NCBI GenBank assembly: GCA_030068075.1
Contig: CM057832.1
Location: 81,900,002 to 81,964,001 of the forward strand
Length of the DNA stretch: 64,000 nt
From: Paguma larvata
Taxonomy: Eukaryota > Chordata > Mammalia > Carnivora > Viverridae
Reading direction: 5' to 3'
Below are positions 33,950 to 46,260 of the stretch, piece after piece. Position numbers and translations under genes: made by a program. Positions within the stretch are counted from its first letter, which is position 1; every line of letters begins with the position of its first letter. Below the pieces are notes generated by a model. It did no database searches and was not told where the DNA came from. It saw only the letters and a list, made by a program, of their open reading frames with translations.

Positions 33950-36260
33950 TACTCTCTATCTAGTTTCTTAATGTGGAAGCATAAGTAATTGACGTGAGGT
34001 ATTTATTCTTTTCTAATATAGGCATTTGATACTATAAAATTTCTTATAAATACTACTTTATCTGCATTCCACAACTTTTGATTTTCATGGAGTTCAGATA
34101 TTTCTAATTCTCTTTTCATTTATTCATTGATCCATGGGTTATGTAGAAATGTGTCATTTAATTTTCAAGTATTTGAGGATTTTATATGTACATTTATGTT
34201 ATTGACTTCTAATTGAATTATATTGTGGTCAGACAATATACTTTGTATTATTGAGTACCTTTAAATTTGTTAATGTTTGTTTTGTGATTCAGATTTTGGT
34301 CTTTGTAAAATGTTTTGTGTGCACTTGAAAATAATATCTATTACATTTAGTGTTTAATAAATGTCAGGTTGATCGATTGTGTTCAACTCTTCTATATCCA
34401 TAGAATACGGATTTTCTCTCTGCTTTTTCTTTCAATTATTGAGTCAGAAGCATTGATTTCCACAACTATCAATTTTTGAATTTGTCTCTTTTTTCTTTTA
34501 CTTCTATCAATTATTAGCTTACTGTATTTTAAAATTGTGTTGTTAAGTACATATGCTTTTAAGATAAAGTGACATCTTTATTATGATGAAATGTTCTCTA
34601 TTCCCTCTAAAATCCACTTTGATATTCATACAGCTACTCCATCTTTCCTTTAATATGGTATATTTCTTTCATTTCTGAATTTGTCTGTATTTATATTTTA
34701 AAATGTTTTAATGTAGATAGCATAATATTCTTTCTTTTTTATCAATCTGGGAATTTGTGTTTTTGGTTGAAATACTTAGAACACTTACACTTAATATAAT
34801 TATCAATATGATTGTTTTTAAATCTGCCATGTTGCTGCATGTTTCCTAAATGTACCATCTCTTTTTTTTGTAGCTTTTGTCTTTTTCTTTTACATAAATT
34901 GAATATTTTTGTAATTCTATTTTATTTCCTTTGGTGGTTTATTATATGTATATTTTTGTATTTTTTTTAGTAGTTGGTCTGGTGTATATAATATTCATGT
35001 CCTGCCTAACATACTATATCACTTCACATCAGGGTAATAACCATACAAAAGTACACTTCTACGTAAATTCTTTTTGGGGTATTACAAATACTGTTTTTAT
35101 CATTGATTGCAGAAATATATATGTATATAAAATTATGTATCTATGTATATTATAAATCTAAGTATTCTTATTGTTGCTTTGAATAATCTTTGAATAATCA
35201 TTTATCTTCTCAGAATTCAAATGAGAAAAATATCTTTTATATTTATCTGTATATTTACTATTTTCTGAACCCTTCTTTCTTTTGCCTAGATCCACATTTC
35301 TTTCTAGTATCATTTACTTATGCCTGAAGGACTTCCTTAAGTATTTTTAGTAGTTCTGGTCTTCTAGTGATGATTGATCTCAGCCTGTTAATGTCAGAAA
35401 ATGTCTTTATTTTGTCTTTGATTTTTGAAGGATTTTTGCTGGGTACAGAATTACTGATTGACAATTATTTTTAAAGATGTCCTTGTATTCTTTTCTGATT
35501 TTTATTGCTCCTATTGTGAAACCTTCTTCCAGTCTTACTCTTGTTTCTGTAGCTGGATTAAAGATTTTCTTCTTGTCATTTGTTTAAAAAAAATTGATTG
35601 TGATAATGCCTTGTTAAGAATTTCTGCTTGGGGTTTATTGACTGTTTTGGGTCTGTGCATTTATGATTTTCTTCAAATGTGGAAAGTTTATGTCATTATT
35701 TATTCAAATATTTTTTTCTTTCCTAACTTCCTTTAGCCTCCATTACACATGTGTTAGAATGTGTGGTATTGTCCCACACAGTTGTTGAAGTTCTATTCAG
35801 TCTATTTAAGCTCTATTTCATTGTGGATTTTTTCTATAGCTATGTCTTACCAACTTTTTCTTCTACATGTATAATCTAATGTGGATTATATTTTATTTTT
35901 TTCTTTTTGTATCTTGGTTTTTATTTATCATACATTATTTAAAATGTTTATATATAATGCATTTTTTATTTATGACAATTTTGGGTGGCTTTCTTATACT
36001 TCTCTATTTAATCCCTTGGTCTGCTAGCTCTATCATTGGTGTTATTTCTGGGTCTATTTCTGCTGATTGTTTCTTTCTTCTGATGTGAGTCATATTTTTC
36101 TGTTTCTTCACATACTTGGTAATTTTTTATTGGATGAAAAATTTCTGAATTTCATATGTTGGGTACTGTGTTTTGTGTTTTTTGGTATTCTTTTAAATAT
36201 TGTTGGTATCTGTTTTGAAATGCAGTTGTTTAGAATAAGTTTGATCTCTTAAAACATACT
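33950..36260 (-). mobile_element. Old LINE-1 segment, antisense, second block
   Basis: The words 'gatactataaaatttcttat', 'atgtgtcatttaattttcaa', 'attgtggtcagacaatatac' and 'tgataatgccttgttaagaa' are antisense old LINE-1 ORF2. Logically it joins upstream of ORF2 sequence ending near 31735, with the 31740-33950 block lying between. It is thoroughly degraded. Confidence 0.75.
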
Positions 36261-36419
36261 TCTGAACTTCATCAGGACAGGTCTCGAAGTGCCTTTCATT
36301 TGGATAGGTTTGGCTCTACCTCAAAAGTAACATATCTGTCCTTTATGTTAGAAAGTGTTTTCATTTAGAGTTGTAGATTTAGTTTTCTATGGGCTCTAGG
36401 GTCTTTTGCTTCCTCTTTT

Positions 36420-37055
36420 CCAGCAGTACTTCTGTGCTGTTTTGGCAAAAACATAATATATATTTTTTCATACCCTAATTGTAAACAGAAAACAGACAGA
36501 CTCGATGGCAATCTATAAAATAATTGGGCTGTGCTTTTAAAAGTGCTAAGATCATGAAATACAGAGGAAAACTGAAAGACTTTTTCAGATGAAAAGAAAA
36601 TAAATAGGACAATGAAATGCGGTAAATGAATAGATTGGGTTTTGGGCTTAGGGAAAAATGTAAAGTATATTACTGGGACAATTATAAAACTTGAATATGG
36701 TCCATGGATTAGATAATAGTAATATAACACTATTAAACTACACTGGTTTTGATAATTCTACTCTGGTTGTGTAAATGAATGTTCTTATTCTTAGGAAATA
36801 CGTGCCAAAGTATTTAGGGTTATGAACATGATATACATAAGTTTCTTTTAAGTGGTTTAAGAAACCACATGTGCGCGCGCGCACACACACACACACACAG
36901 GCACACATACATAGAAGAAGCAACCAAATGATAATGTGAATTGAAGAAAATGTGACTATTGTTGAATCTGGGAAAAGTGATAAATTCTTTGTATTTTCCT
37001 TACAGCTTTTCTGAAAACTTGAAATTAAATGAAAAAGAGTTACCAAAGTAAATTG
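36420..37055 (+). mobile_element. Old non-LTR retroelement 3' end, sense (LINE-1-like)
   Basis: The words 'gggacaattataaaacttga', 'tggattagataatagtaata', 'aggaaatacgtgccaaagta', 'ttgaatctgggaaaagtgat' and 'acagcttttctgaaaacttg' follow a common old mammalian 3' UTR that I associate with L1M-type elements. A microsatellite has grown inside it at 36871-36899. The family name is uncertain. Confidence 0.6.
36852..36899. repeat. Short hairpin next to (CG)n(CA)n repeat
   Basis: The palindrome 'gtggtttaagaaaccac' (36852-36868; 7-bp stem, 3-base loop) is followed at once by 'atgtgcgcgcgcgcacacac' and more CA units. Alternating CG/CA tracts are the classic left-handed (Z) DNA-prone sequence. Confidence 0.85.
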
Positions 37056-38479
37056 GCTCAAACACAGAGGATTGAATTTCTTTTTATTGCTAGGTATCCG
37101 TTGCTTAACCTTTTGAGAGAGTTAAACACACACAAAATTGAATGATTTTTAATTTTCTCCTAATCACACCCCATTTTTTGATTCAAATTGAGCAAAAACC
37201 CAGCAGTTCTCTGATGCCGGAACCAATGTGATAGTAGCTTATCTTTTTCAGTCAAGGGGACAATTTGCTGCATGCCTCCCTGTCACACCCCGCTACCAGT
37301 GGCATGAAACTGACACCGAAAGAGAAGAGGGCATAAGAAATAGCAAGTCTTTCTTCCTGGAGTCATTCATCATAAGCTTTAGTAGCAAAATGTTCCCAAA
37401 GTCTTAGTGTAACCTCATGAAACTAGAGCTGACTTCTTGCTAAATTCCAATATTAGTCACAGCTCTGTGGTCATGGTGCTTTTTTTGTTTTGTTTTGGTT
37501 TTTGTTCATTTAATAAAAAAAAAAATTCTCATGATGGAAACATTTTATTTAGGATGGAGATAGTAGAGCTTGGGATCATGGGAAAAGATGAGGAAAGGAT
37601 AGTTTGTCATCCTCCATTACAGGTGACCACAGAAGGCATTAACAGAGAAAAAAATCTCTCAGAAAGCAGTGGGAGTTGTCATACTTGGTCAAGCAGGAAC
37701 AATGTGGGCAGTGTTACAAGTGAATGAAAACTTTTCAGCGAGGGTATGTGTATGTGTGCGGTGAGGGGCATAATATGAAAGTTTAAACAACCCACCATGA
37801 GTTGCATACAGCTTCACTCACCTCATTCTATCTAGATAGCCCCATGTACCTCCTTGTCTTTGCTTGTTAACAGAGAAAAATGCAGCTGATCTCCATGTCT
37901 TGTCCAAATGATTAATGGGGTTATGGCTACAGGGATAAATGCCGCTTCCTTTCATGCATCCTTGGCATCAAGTAGCACTTGCTCAGTTACCAAGGAGTGT
38001 CATCTTACAATCAGTAGTTGAAGGTGGGGTGAATCAGAGCAGGTGTCCTAGACTAATGGCAGTGTTTAACAAGGCAGGAAACTGAGATGCAAGAGGGACA
38101 CTTGAAGGGTCATATGTTTGGTTTCTTTGATCAGTTTGAATATGGCCTGGGTTAGAATCACAGATTGTTCATACCTGCACATGGGTCTGTAAAACTTGTC
38201 CTCCCTCACATATCAACTGTTTCCGTAGGAGCCACTTAACACTTTCAGATAAACTGATTGTGCAGTTATTCACTCGACTCGTTCCCAGCGAAATTATTCT
38301 CTCATGTTGTGCCCCTGCATTCTCATGATCCTTTTGGGGATTCTTGTCTCACCCATTCTCTTCCCCTAAAGTCAGTCTGTTAGAAGCCATAGCCAGAGAT
38401 TTAAGATTGAGGTACAAACGGGTGAAGATTTAAAGAGAAGTGGTCAGGCCCTGACCTAGATGATCTTAAATGATTTAGA
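37056..38479. other. Unassigned sequence
   Basis: No gene or repeat is recognised in 1.4 kb. An A-run lies at 37516-37525. Confidence 0.4.
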
Positions 38480-38625
38480 TAGTCTCTCGTCAATCTACAA
38501 ACCTTCTGTAAGTGTTGTTACCCTTATTTTAGAAATGAAGAATAGGAGAGAGGTATACAAAATATAAACAGGTTAATTATGGAAGAAGTAGGATTCAAGC
38601 CTAGTTCTGCATGATTCCAGGAGTC
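38480..38625 (+). mobile_element. MIR remnant
   Basis: The words 'gttgttacccttattttaga', 'aatgaagaataggagagagg' and 'aagtaggattcaagcctagt' follow sense MIR order. Confidence 0.55.
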
Positions 38626-38694
38626 ATCTTTGGTACCAGGTTGCAGAGATGCAAATCTCCCATCCTACTTTTATTATTTCCACAAAAAAAATCC

Positions 38695-39205
38695 CTTCAT
38701 TCAATAAATATATCTTGAATACTCTGTATGCTGGGCATTGGGCCAGGTGTTGGGGAAACAGTGCTAATGAGACTAATATAGTTGCTGCTTTCACAAAACT
38801 CACAAGCTGGTGAGGGACATCAAATGAACAACTGAACACATAAAAAATATGATTATAGAGTTTGATAAATTTTATGAAGGGAAAGATGCATGGTGATATA
38901 GAAGAAAAAATACATGTGCAAGGAGGTGACCTTTTTGCAGTCTGGTTATACACAGACTCTGAACTGGTGACCCTGAGACCAGAGATCTTAAGAATGGGAA
39001 GTAGAAAGCCATAGGAAGAAGTGAGCTGTGTCATTCCAGGCCAAAGGAACAGCAAGGGCAAATGCCCCGAAGCAAGGATGATATGGTCTGTTGATGGAAA
39101 TAAAATGAGACCAGTTGGATAAGCACAGAGAAAGGTATGAGTTGGGATTGGAGAAAATAAGACTGAGCAAGATCGTGGAGGTCCTTATAGGATTTTATTG
39201 CACTC
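38695..39205 (-). mobile_element. LINE-2 3' region, antisense
   Basis: A clear antisense series: 'cattcaataaatatatcttg', 'atgctgggcattgggccagg', 'ggaaacagtgctaatgagac', 'cacaagctggtgagggacat', 'cattccaggccaaaggaaca', 'gcaagggcaaatgccccgaa'. It is among the better preserved L2 copies in the window. It is not coding. Confidence 0.8.
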
Positions 39206-39649
39206 CAAGTACAAGAGGCAGGAGGGAACCATCATGTCACCAAAACTCCAGGAGATGCAAGGTTCAGCTCTTTACTGCCAGTGAATCTTCAGCGTTGCTT
39301 TGAGTTGGTTTTGACTTTTAATTTCAGTGTCCCTTGCTGATTTTCACCATAGAATACTGTTAGTTAAATAGAGAGAGCCTAGGTAACGACACTTGTTACT
39401 TCCCAGGAAGTATCTATCACCAGTAATAATGGCATTCTCAATGTTTTTCACAAGTTCTGATTTGGTTTCACTTCCCATAGAATCTGAAACAAGGTGAGAA
39501 GGAGGAGACAGAGGGCACTCCGGCAGGTTGGTGCCTCCAATTCCATCTTGCACTTTATGCTGCACCAAGTTTAATTAATTAATTTTGCTAAAAAAAAAAC
39601 ATTGTCATTTGGACTATGCAGCTTCAGACCTCTGCGCATTTTGCAGATA
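39206..39649. other. Unassigned sequence
   Basis: No gene or repeat recognised. Confidence 0.4.
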
Positions 39650-40276
39650 CAGTAAAACCTTGGAGTAACTTGTTCTGTGAGTGTTCTTGCAAGACAAGCA
39701 AACATTTCTAATAAATTTTAACTTAATGAGTGGTGTCTTGCAATATGAGTAGTAAGTGAGGCAAAATGTCACGTGATCGCGACTGAGCCAATGGTTCTCT
39801 CCCTCTCTTTCTTTCTCACTTTGGAATTGTGGATGATTGTCAATACAGTGTCACAATCCCATGAAATCCTCAAAAGGAGGCAGAAGCAAGTGTCATTTGG
39901 ATAGGTTCTTTGTTAAAGTTGCACCAAAAGAAAAAGTTTCCGTTGCACCAATAGATGGCAGTGATAACGTTAGTGCCGGTGAAAGTCGTCCTACACAGTA
40001 ACCCTCCTCTGTCTTGTCTCCCTCACACCAGCCATGAAGGTTTTCAAAGGAAAGTACAGGTTAATTTGTTAATTTTTCTTTATATTGTGTATTTTCTTTA
40101 CTATTTTGTATTATATAATGGTATTGTAATCATTTTCATATGAATATTTTGGGGTGTGGAACAAATCATCTGGGTTTCCATTATTTCTTATGGGGAAACC
40201 TGCTTTGAGATACAAGTGCTTTGGATTACAAGCATGTTTCTAGAATAAATTATACTCACAGACCAAGGTTTTACTG
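39650..40276. mobile_element. TIR DNA transposon with TA duplication, second copy, 627 bp
   Basis: It has the same 14-bp inverted ends as the 23310-24185 copy, 'cagtaaaaccttgg' and 'ccaaggttttactg', again flanked by TA on both sides (39648-39649 and 40277-40278). It shares the 5' ~150 bp and the 3' ~330 bp with that copy, including 'ccagccatgaaggttttcaa'. It lacks a stretch from the middle, so it is an internal-deletion derivative. There is no transposase frame. Confidence 0.88.
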
Positions 40277-40299
40277 TATTTGCATGCTCCTTTTTCTTC

Positions 40300-40600
40300 C
40301 TAGAATGCCATTTTTTACACTTTGCCTGTTTGCAGTCCTTCAGAACTAAGTCTCCTACCAACTTTATTGTAAGACTCCCTTTATCTGAGAAAGAATTACT
40401 CCAGCTAATTCTGTTCTTTTAATATACTTATGTTGCTTTCTTTACCCCATTTTACTTATTTGCCATATGGTTCCTGTCCTGTCAATAATGTCTGAGCTCA
40501 CTGAGGCTATTGACCTTGACTCCTTCATCTTCATACCCCCAACACTTAGCTTGGTGCCTATCATGAAGGAGAGTTGTGGAACGGCAAGTCGGATACTCTG
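40300..40600 (+). mobile_element. LINE-2 3' region, sense
   Basis: The words 'tgtaagactccctttatctg', 'gttcctgtcctgtcaataat', 'gtctgagctcactgaggcta' and 'cacttagcttggtgcctatc' follow the L2 3' end in sense. It is degraded. Confidence 0.6.
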
Positions 40601-40604
40601 CTCT

Positions 40605-40930
40605 TAACTCAGAATTGTAATGCATGGTCTTAAGCAAGTCATTTACTTTCTAAGGGCCCTTAGTGAATCACATAATTTATAATACTTCATCTGATTGGAT
40701 TAGATACTTTATAATAATAATTATTGAGTACTTTAATTGAGGACTTACTTTGTAGAGGCTCTGTCCTAGGTCCTTTGCATGTATTCTCAGTTGATCGTAT
40801 ATCAACCTGCTGACACAGCTATAGATATCATTCTCACTTGACAGATCGGAAGTTGAGGTCCAGGAAAGGAAGGTGACTCATGCAAATTCACAAACTAGTA
40901 GAAATTAGAACAGATTCGAGCTGAGTTTGT
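40605..40930 (+). mobile_element. MIR remnants
   Basis: A first piece reads 'taagcaagtcatttactttc'. A second, from about 40715, has 'attgagtactttaattgagg', 'tctgtcctaggtcctttgca', 'agatcggaagttgaggtcca' and 'caaattcacaaactagtaga', in sense MIR order. These are probably two MIR copies. Confidence 0.65.
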
Positions 40931-42059
40931 TGGACCTTAAGACCTGTGGTTTCAAGTATTCTGAGTTGTTTTCATCTCTGGATTTGTGGATAACAGTGAG
41001 GTGCTTCTCCACCTTTTTTTTTTTTTTCCATTTAGGCCATGGTCAAGCCACTGTAGGTGGTGATTTATTTGTTTGCTTACTTGTTTGTTTCTTTTTATAT
41101 GAATCTTTGTAGAAATGAGCTTTGGGGGAGTACTGAATTCCAATGCCAGAATGACTCCATCTACTAAGAGAATCACAAAAGACTGGCTGGGCATAGGGAA
41201 GAGAAGCTGGCTGGAGGCCTCAGAGGATCTGGTGCTAGAAGTGGGGGTAGTGATAGGAGGTTAGTTAGGATTGAAAAGTGAGACTAGAAGGCTCACAGCA
41301 AATGTAACCAGTGGTAAATCCCAACACTTGGAAACAAAGATAAATCAACACAGGAACATGATGATATTTAACTGGTGAAGATTTAACATCATGCCTCTGC
41401 AGTTTAATCCTTGGAAACAAACAGAGCTCAGGTTACAGTTCTCACAGAAATGACTGTGGCAGCCTGGGACACGAGACACCCTTGTGGAAGGGTTTCTATC
41501 ACCAGAATATGGCCAAGCCAGTCAGTACTGGGTCTGCATCATGGTGGATGGTCTCTCTTGGTGATTTCTGCAAATATCAGCCATCTTAGGGTGGACACAT
41601 GTTCTGGAGCAGGGAAGAGGAATACAGTGTCACACAGGTGCATTTTAGTGACAGAGTGGTGGCATAGGGTTCTGTAGTTCATAGACTAGAGATGACGGGC
41701 AGCTCAGCTGTGTAGCATGGAGAGGTGGATAGGAATAACCGAAAAATTATGCGTAAATGAATGTGGAAGGCTGCTGTGTCTTCTGCCTCTTGGCTTAGCA
41801 CAAAATGACCATCACTGCCATAAAGGTCAGACACCAAACTAGTTAGAAGGGTTGACCAAATCCTAGACATACCCTTTGCCCATTCCCTCCATTTATTGTC
41901 TATCCGCCCCAGGCAGCCAGAAGCTCTTTGAAGAGCTCTTCCTTACTTGATTCTTGAAGGGCTGCTCCAGTTTCTGCTAATTGCTTTCAGAGTCAAAGAT
42001 GGCCTGTCCGTCCCCAGTTTGCCAAGAATGTTCACACATACTTTTTCCTGGAACTCCTG
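40931..42059. other. Unassigned sequence
   Basis: No gene or repeat is recognised. A poly-T run lies at 41014-41028. Confidence 0.4.
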
Positions 42060-42200
42060 ACACAATAGCTATTGGTACTATCCTCATTTTGTACAGGGAA
42101 AAACGGAAGGTTAGAGAAACTCAGTGATTTGCCTGAGACCACAGGCTAAAACCCATCTCTGTTAGGAAAGAATTCAAATCCTTTAACTCCAAATGTTGGC
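42060..42200 (+). mobile_element. MIR
   Basis: The words 'atcctcattttgtacaggga', 'agagaaactcagtgatttgc' and 'gaattcaaatcctttaactc' follow sense MIR order. Confidence 0.65.
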
Positions 42201-42504
42201 CTTTCTTTTCCTTTCCTTTTTTTTTTTTTTTTTTTTTAGTGACCAATATCAACATTGACAGTCACTTCCCAAGCAAAGCCTGTGTCATTCTCCTTTGCAG
42301 AACTGTATCAGAGTATTTTCAAGCCCCAACAAATTTTCCGTGAAACCGGGTGTATGAGAGCTCGAAGCTCCTGAACTGCTGTCAATTTCCCCAAAAAGAA
42401 CACTTTTATGAGGGTGACCATAAAATTTATTGTTCAAATTGGAATCATTTCAGATTAAAATAATTAAAAATAATAAAAATTATATTATTTTGAAATATTT
42501 AGGA

Positions 42505-42690
42505 GCACCTGGGTAGCTCAGTCAGTTAAGCATCTGACTTTGGCTCAAGTCATCATCTTAAGGTTTGTGAGTTCTACCCCCGTGTCGGGCTCTCTGCTAC
42601 CAGCCTGGAGGCCACTTCAGATCCTCTGTCTCCCTCTCTTTCTTCCCCTCCTCCACTCAGTCTCTCTGCCAAAAATAAATATTTAAAAAA
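42505..42690 (+). mobile_element. Felid-type SINE
   Basis: Sense copy: 'gagcacctgggtagctcagt', 'tttgtgagttctacccccgt' (diverged B-box), a pyrimidine block and 'aaaaataaatatttaaa'. A weak flanking repeat, 'aaatattta', may be its duplication. It is moderately diverged. Confidence 0.93.
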
Positions 42691-42966
42691 TATTTATATT
42701 ACTTGACAAATTAGATGGTAAATAGTTCTATTAAAAACAGTTTTCAAATGCAGAATTTTTTCTAAAAGTCAAAATAACACATAACAGTTAATACAAACCT
42801 CAATTATAAAAAAATGTGTATTGATTTTAGGAATACTACAAATAACATATCAAAAATAATCACTCTTTGTATCTTGTATAACATACAAGATATTACTGTA
42901 TAATCAGTTTCATACTCACATGTTCCTAATGTCACATCAATATTTCCCCTAAAGAGTATGTCTTTT

Positions 42967-43183
42967 GGGGTGTCTAGGTGGCTCAGTTGGCTAAATATCT
43001 GACTCTTTATTTCGGCTCAGATCATGATCTCACGGTTCATGGGATCGAGCCCCACATCGGACTCTGTGCTTACAGTGTGGAGCCTGCTTGGGATTCTCTC
43101 TCTCCCTCTTGCTGCCCCTCCCTGTCTCGTGCTGTCTCTTTTTATTACAAAAATAAGTAAGCTTCAATAAAAACAAAAAACAA
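42967..43183 (+). mobile_element. Felid-type SINE with short TSD
   Basis: Sense copy: 'ggtgtctaggtggctcagtt', 'atgggatcgagccccacatc', a pyrimidine block, then an A-rich tail with added bases. It is flanked by 'tatgtcttt' at 42957-42965 and 43184-43192. Confidence 0.92.
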
Positions 43184-43597
43184 TATGTCTTTCAATCTGA
43201 GCATATGATTATTTTTAAGTAGCGTGAAGTCTTCTTCAAAGTAGCTTTTGAAATATCTGATACTTGCATTGCCTCTATTCTGTAGGCCATATTTTAATTG
43301 AAAAGAATACTTTTTTCTACAAGAAAGTGAAAAGTTTACTAAATACAAACATTTCCAGTTGTAATTGTTGTGTGCTGAAATGTACAAGTATTTCAACCCA
43401 AAACATTTTCACAGGTACTTTCCTTTGGCCTCTATTCTATGCATCTTTATTTAATAATACTTTTATTTAAAATTTAACTGAGTAAATTGCCTGTATTTAT
43501 GATTCTTCCAATTATTTTGCCAGAACTAAATGTTCAGAAATGTAGGCTTTCTCTATCTCTTTCTATTCTAACACAGGATATAAACTTACACAGTTAA

Positions 43598-43812
43598 TTT
43601 TTTTTAATATTTATTTACTTTTGAGAGACAGAGAGAGACAGAGCATGAGTGGAGGAGGGGCAGAGAGAAAAAGGGAGACACAGAATCTGAAGCAGGCTCC
43701 AGTCTCCAAGCTGTCAGCACGGAACCTGATGTGGGGCTCAAACTCACAAACCGAGAGATCATGACCTGGGCCGAAGTCAGACACTTAACCGACTGAGCCA
43801 CCCAGGCGTCCC
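43598..43812 (-). mobile_element. Felid-type SINE with perfect 17-bp TSD
   Basis: Antisense full-length copy: 'aatatttatttacttttgag', a GA-rich block, 'agcaggctccagtctccaag', 'aaccgagagatcatgacctg', and the reversed head, 'gactgagccacccaggcgtc'. It is flanked by the perfect duplication 'taaacttacacagttaa' at 43581-43597 and 43813-43829, so it is one of the younger insertions. Confidence 0.97.
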
Positions 43813-43829
43813 TAAACTTACACAGTTAA

Positions 43830-44399
43830 CATAAGAGCTCTATCAGAGGTTTGCCACAAGTCAATATATTCCAAAATATATTACAAAATTTCAAAATTAA
43901 ATCTTATACAACAGTAGGATTCTCACTGCTTAATTTGTTTAGCTTCTTCCTAAATTACACAAAGATAAATTTCAACTTTTGTCAGTTTGAAATGTTTTCA
44001 TTAATTGAAATTTAATAAAAGCAAAAATAAGCGATTTTTTTTTTTTGGTGGTGTGTTGTTGTTGTTGTTTATGGTGCTCCACTATTTATTTCTTTGATTG
44101 AAGCTTTCCAGTTGATTTTGAACAAAATACAGGTAAATCACCTATAAAAAGTGTAATATGATGATAAGGTCTTTTGGTTGATTTACTCACTTAGCTTTCC
44201 CAAGTTCCAAACATTTCTAAAGATTTTGTTCTTAGAAAAAGAGAAAGAAACTGAATAAGATAGCAGGTTGGTATGAAAAAGTGGGCAGCAAAGAAAATAT
44301 ATGCCTCCCTGATATAATTTTTTTATTCATTATGAATTTCATCACAAAATTTTTTATTATTCATGCTAAGTGTACATAAATAGAATCTTTGTAAATTTT
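43830..44399. other. Unassigned AT-rich sequence
   Basis: No gene or repeat is recognised beyond a small (GTT)n at about 44056-44069. Confidence 0.4.
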
Positions 44400-46135
44400 G
44401 ACATTATAGCTTTAAAAAACCTTTTTATTTTTAAAATAATCATAGACTTATAGGAAGTTGCACAAATAGTATGTGTATCCTTCATTCACCTTCCCCCCCA
44501 CGGCAACCTCTTATACAAATGTAGTATAATGTTAAAACCAGAAAATTGATATTAATCCATTATTATTAACTAGACTATAGACTTTATTATGTTTTCCTTA
44601 TTTTAAAACTTTTCATTCATTTGTGTGTGTATATGTAGTTCCTTGCAATTTTATCCCATGTGTACGTTTCTGTAACCACCACCACAGTCAAGACAAAGGA
44701 CTCTTCCCTCCCTATGAAGGAAAATCCTTGTTTTACCTCTTTGTTATATCAGCCACCCTCCCATTCCTCGGTCCTTGCAAGCACTCATCTACTATTCATC
44801 TCTATAGTTTTGTCATTTTGTAGTGTTATTCAACAGAATCCTACAACATACAACCTTTGGAGAGTAGCTTTTTTTTTCACTAAGCATTGTGTGCTTGAAG
44901 TTCATTTATCAATACTTGAAATAGAAGCTTAAATCAGTAGTATGCATCAGTAGTTGATTCACGCATCAGCAGTTGATTCATGCATCAGTAGTTGTTTCCT
45001 TTTTATTATTAATGTTTTATTATTAAGCACTCTTGGATGGATACACTACCAGAGTTTGTTCTGCCATTCATTCATTAACTACATTTGAGTTGTTCCCAGG
45101 ACTTTGCTGTTATGAATAAAACTGCTAAGGAAATCTGTATACAGGATTTTATGTGGACTTAAGTTTTCATTTCTCTGCCATAAATGCTCAAGAGTATGGT
45201 TGCTGAGTCATATGGTCAGCAAATGTTTAGTTTTGTGAGAAACTACTGAAATATTTTTAAAATTATGTATACCATTTTAGATTCCCGCCAGTAGTGTGTC
45301 AGAGATTTAGCTTCTCTGCATCCTCACATTTGGTATTAGAACTATTTTTTGATAATAATATTAACTATTCTAATGGGTATATTGTGGTATCTAGTTGTGT
45401 TTTCATTAGTATTTTCTTAATAGCTAATAATACTAAACATCTTTTCATATGAGTATTTGCCATCCATATCTCCTCTTTGGGAAAGAACCTGTTCATGTCT
45501 TTTGCTCATTTATTTAAATTGAATTATCTTTTTATTGTTGAGTTTCTAGAGTTCTCTATGTATTCTAGATATAAGCCTTTTTTTTGATATGTGATTTGAA
45601 AATATTTTCTAATCACATGTACCTTGCATTTTCATCCTCTTAACATAGTCTTTCATAGCACCATAGTTTTTAGTGTTGATAAATTCTAGTTTTAATTTTT
45701 TTTTCCTTTTGTGATTTGTCCTTTTGGCGTCATGTCTAATAACACTTTATCTAATCCTAGGTCCTTGATGTTCTCCTGTGCATTCTAAAAGTTTTAGAAT
45801 TTTACGGATTACTTTGAAGTGATTTTTGGATAGAGTATGAAAATTTACTTTTTCTCTTTTTTTTTCTTTTTTTTCTTTTTTCTGTTTTTCTTTTTACTTT
45901 TTTTTTTTTTTTTTTTTGCCTATGGAAGTTCAGTTTTTCCAGGATCACTTGTTGAAAAGACTATTCTTATTCCATTGAATTACTTTTGTATCTTTGTGAA
46001 AAAAAAAATCATTCGGATGTATTTGTGTTTGTTTCTGGGTTCTCTATTGTGTTCCATTGATCTAAATGTCTGCTCCTCTTCCAGTACTGTACTGGACTGT
46101 ATTGATGACTATAGGTAGAAATTAAATTTTAACAT
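44400..46135 (-). mobile_element. Old LINE-1 3' part, antisense
   Basis: Antisense 3' UTR ('atagacttataggaagttgc') is followed by the ORF2 C-terminal region ('catttgagttgttcccagga', 'gagtcatatggtcagcaaat', 'cttaatagctaataatacta') and then ORF2 further upstream ('ttcagtttttccaggatcac', 'ttctggg'). A long T-rich tract lies at 45847-45917. No meaningful frame survives. The 93-codon frame over the T tract is mostly Phe from poly-T. Confidence 0.75.
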
Positions 46136-46260
46136 CAAGTAGATTGATTTCTACCATTTTAAGCTTCTGTTTCACTTTTTCTTACCTATTTTAACTCTTG
46201 CTGTTCTATGTAAGTTTTAGAATGTTTGTTGTATGTTTATATAAAAATTTTGCTAACTAC

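Noticed and set aside
45837..46118. Phe-rich 93-codon frame
   Set aside because: It is a translation of T-rich low-complexity sequence inside an antisense LINE-1.
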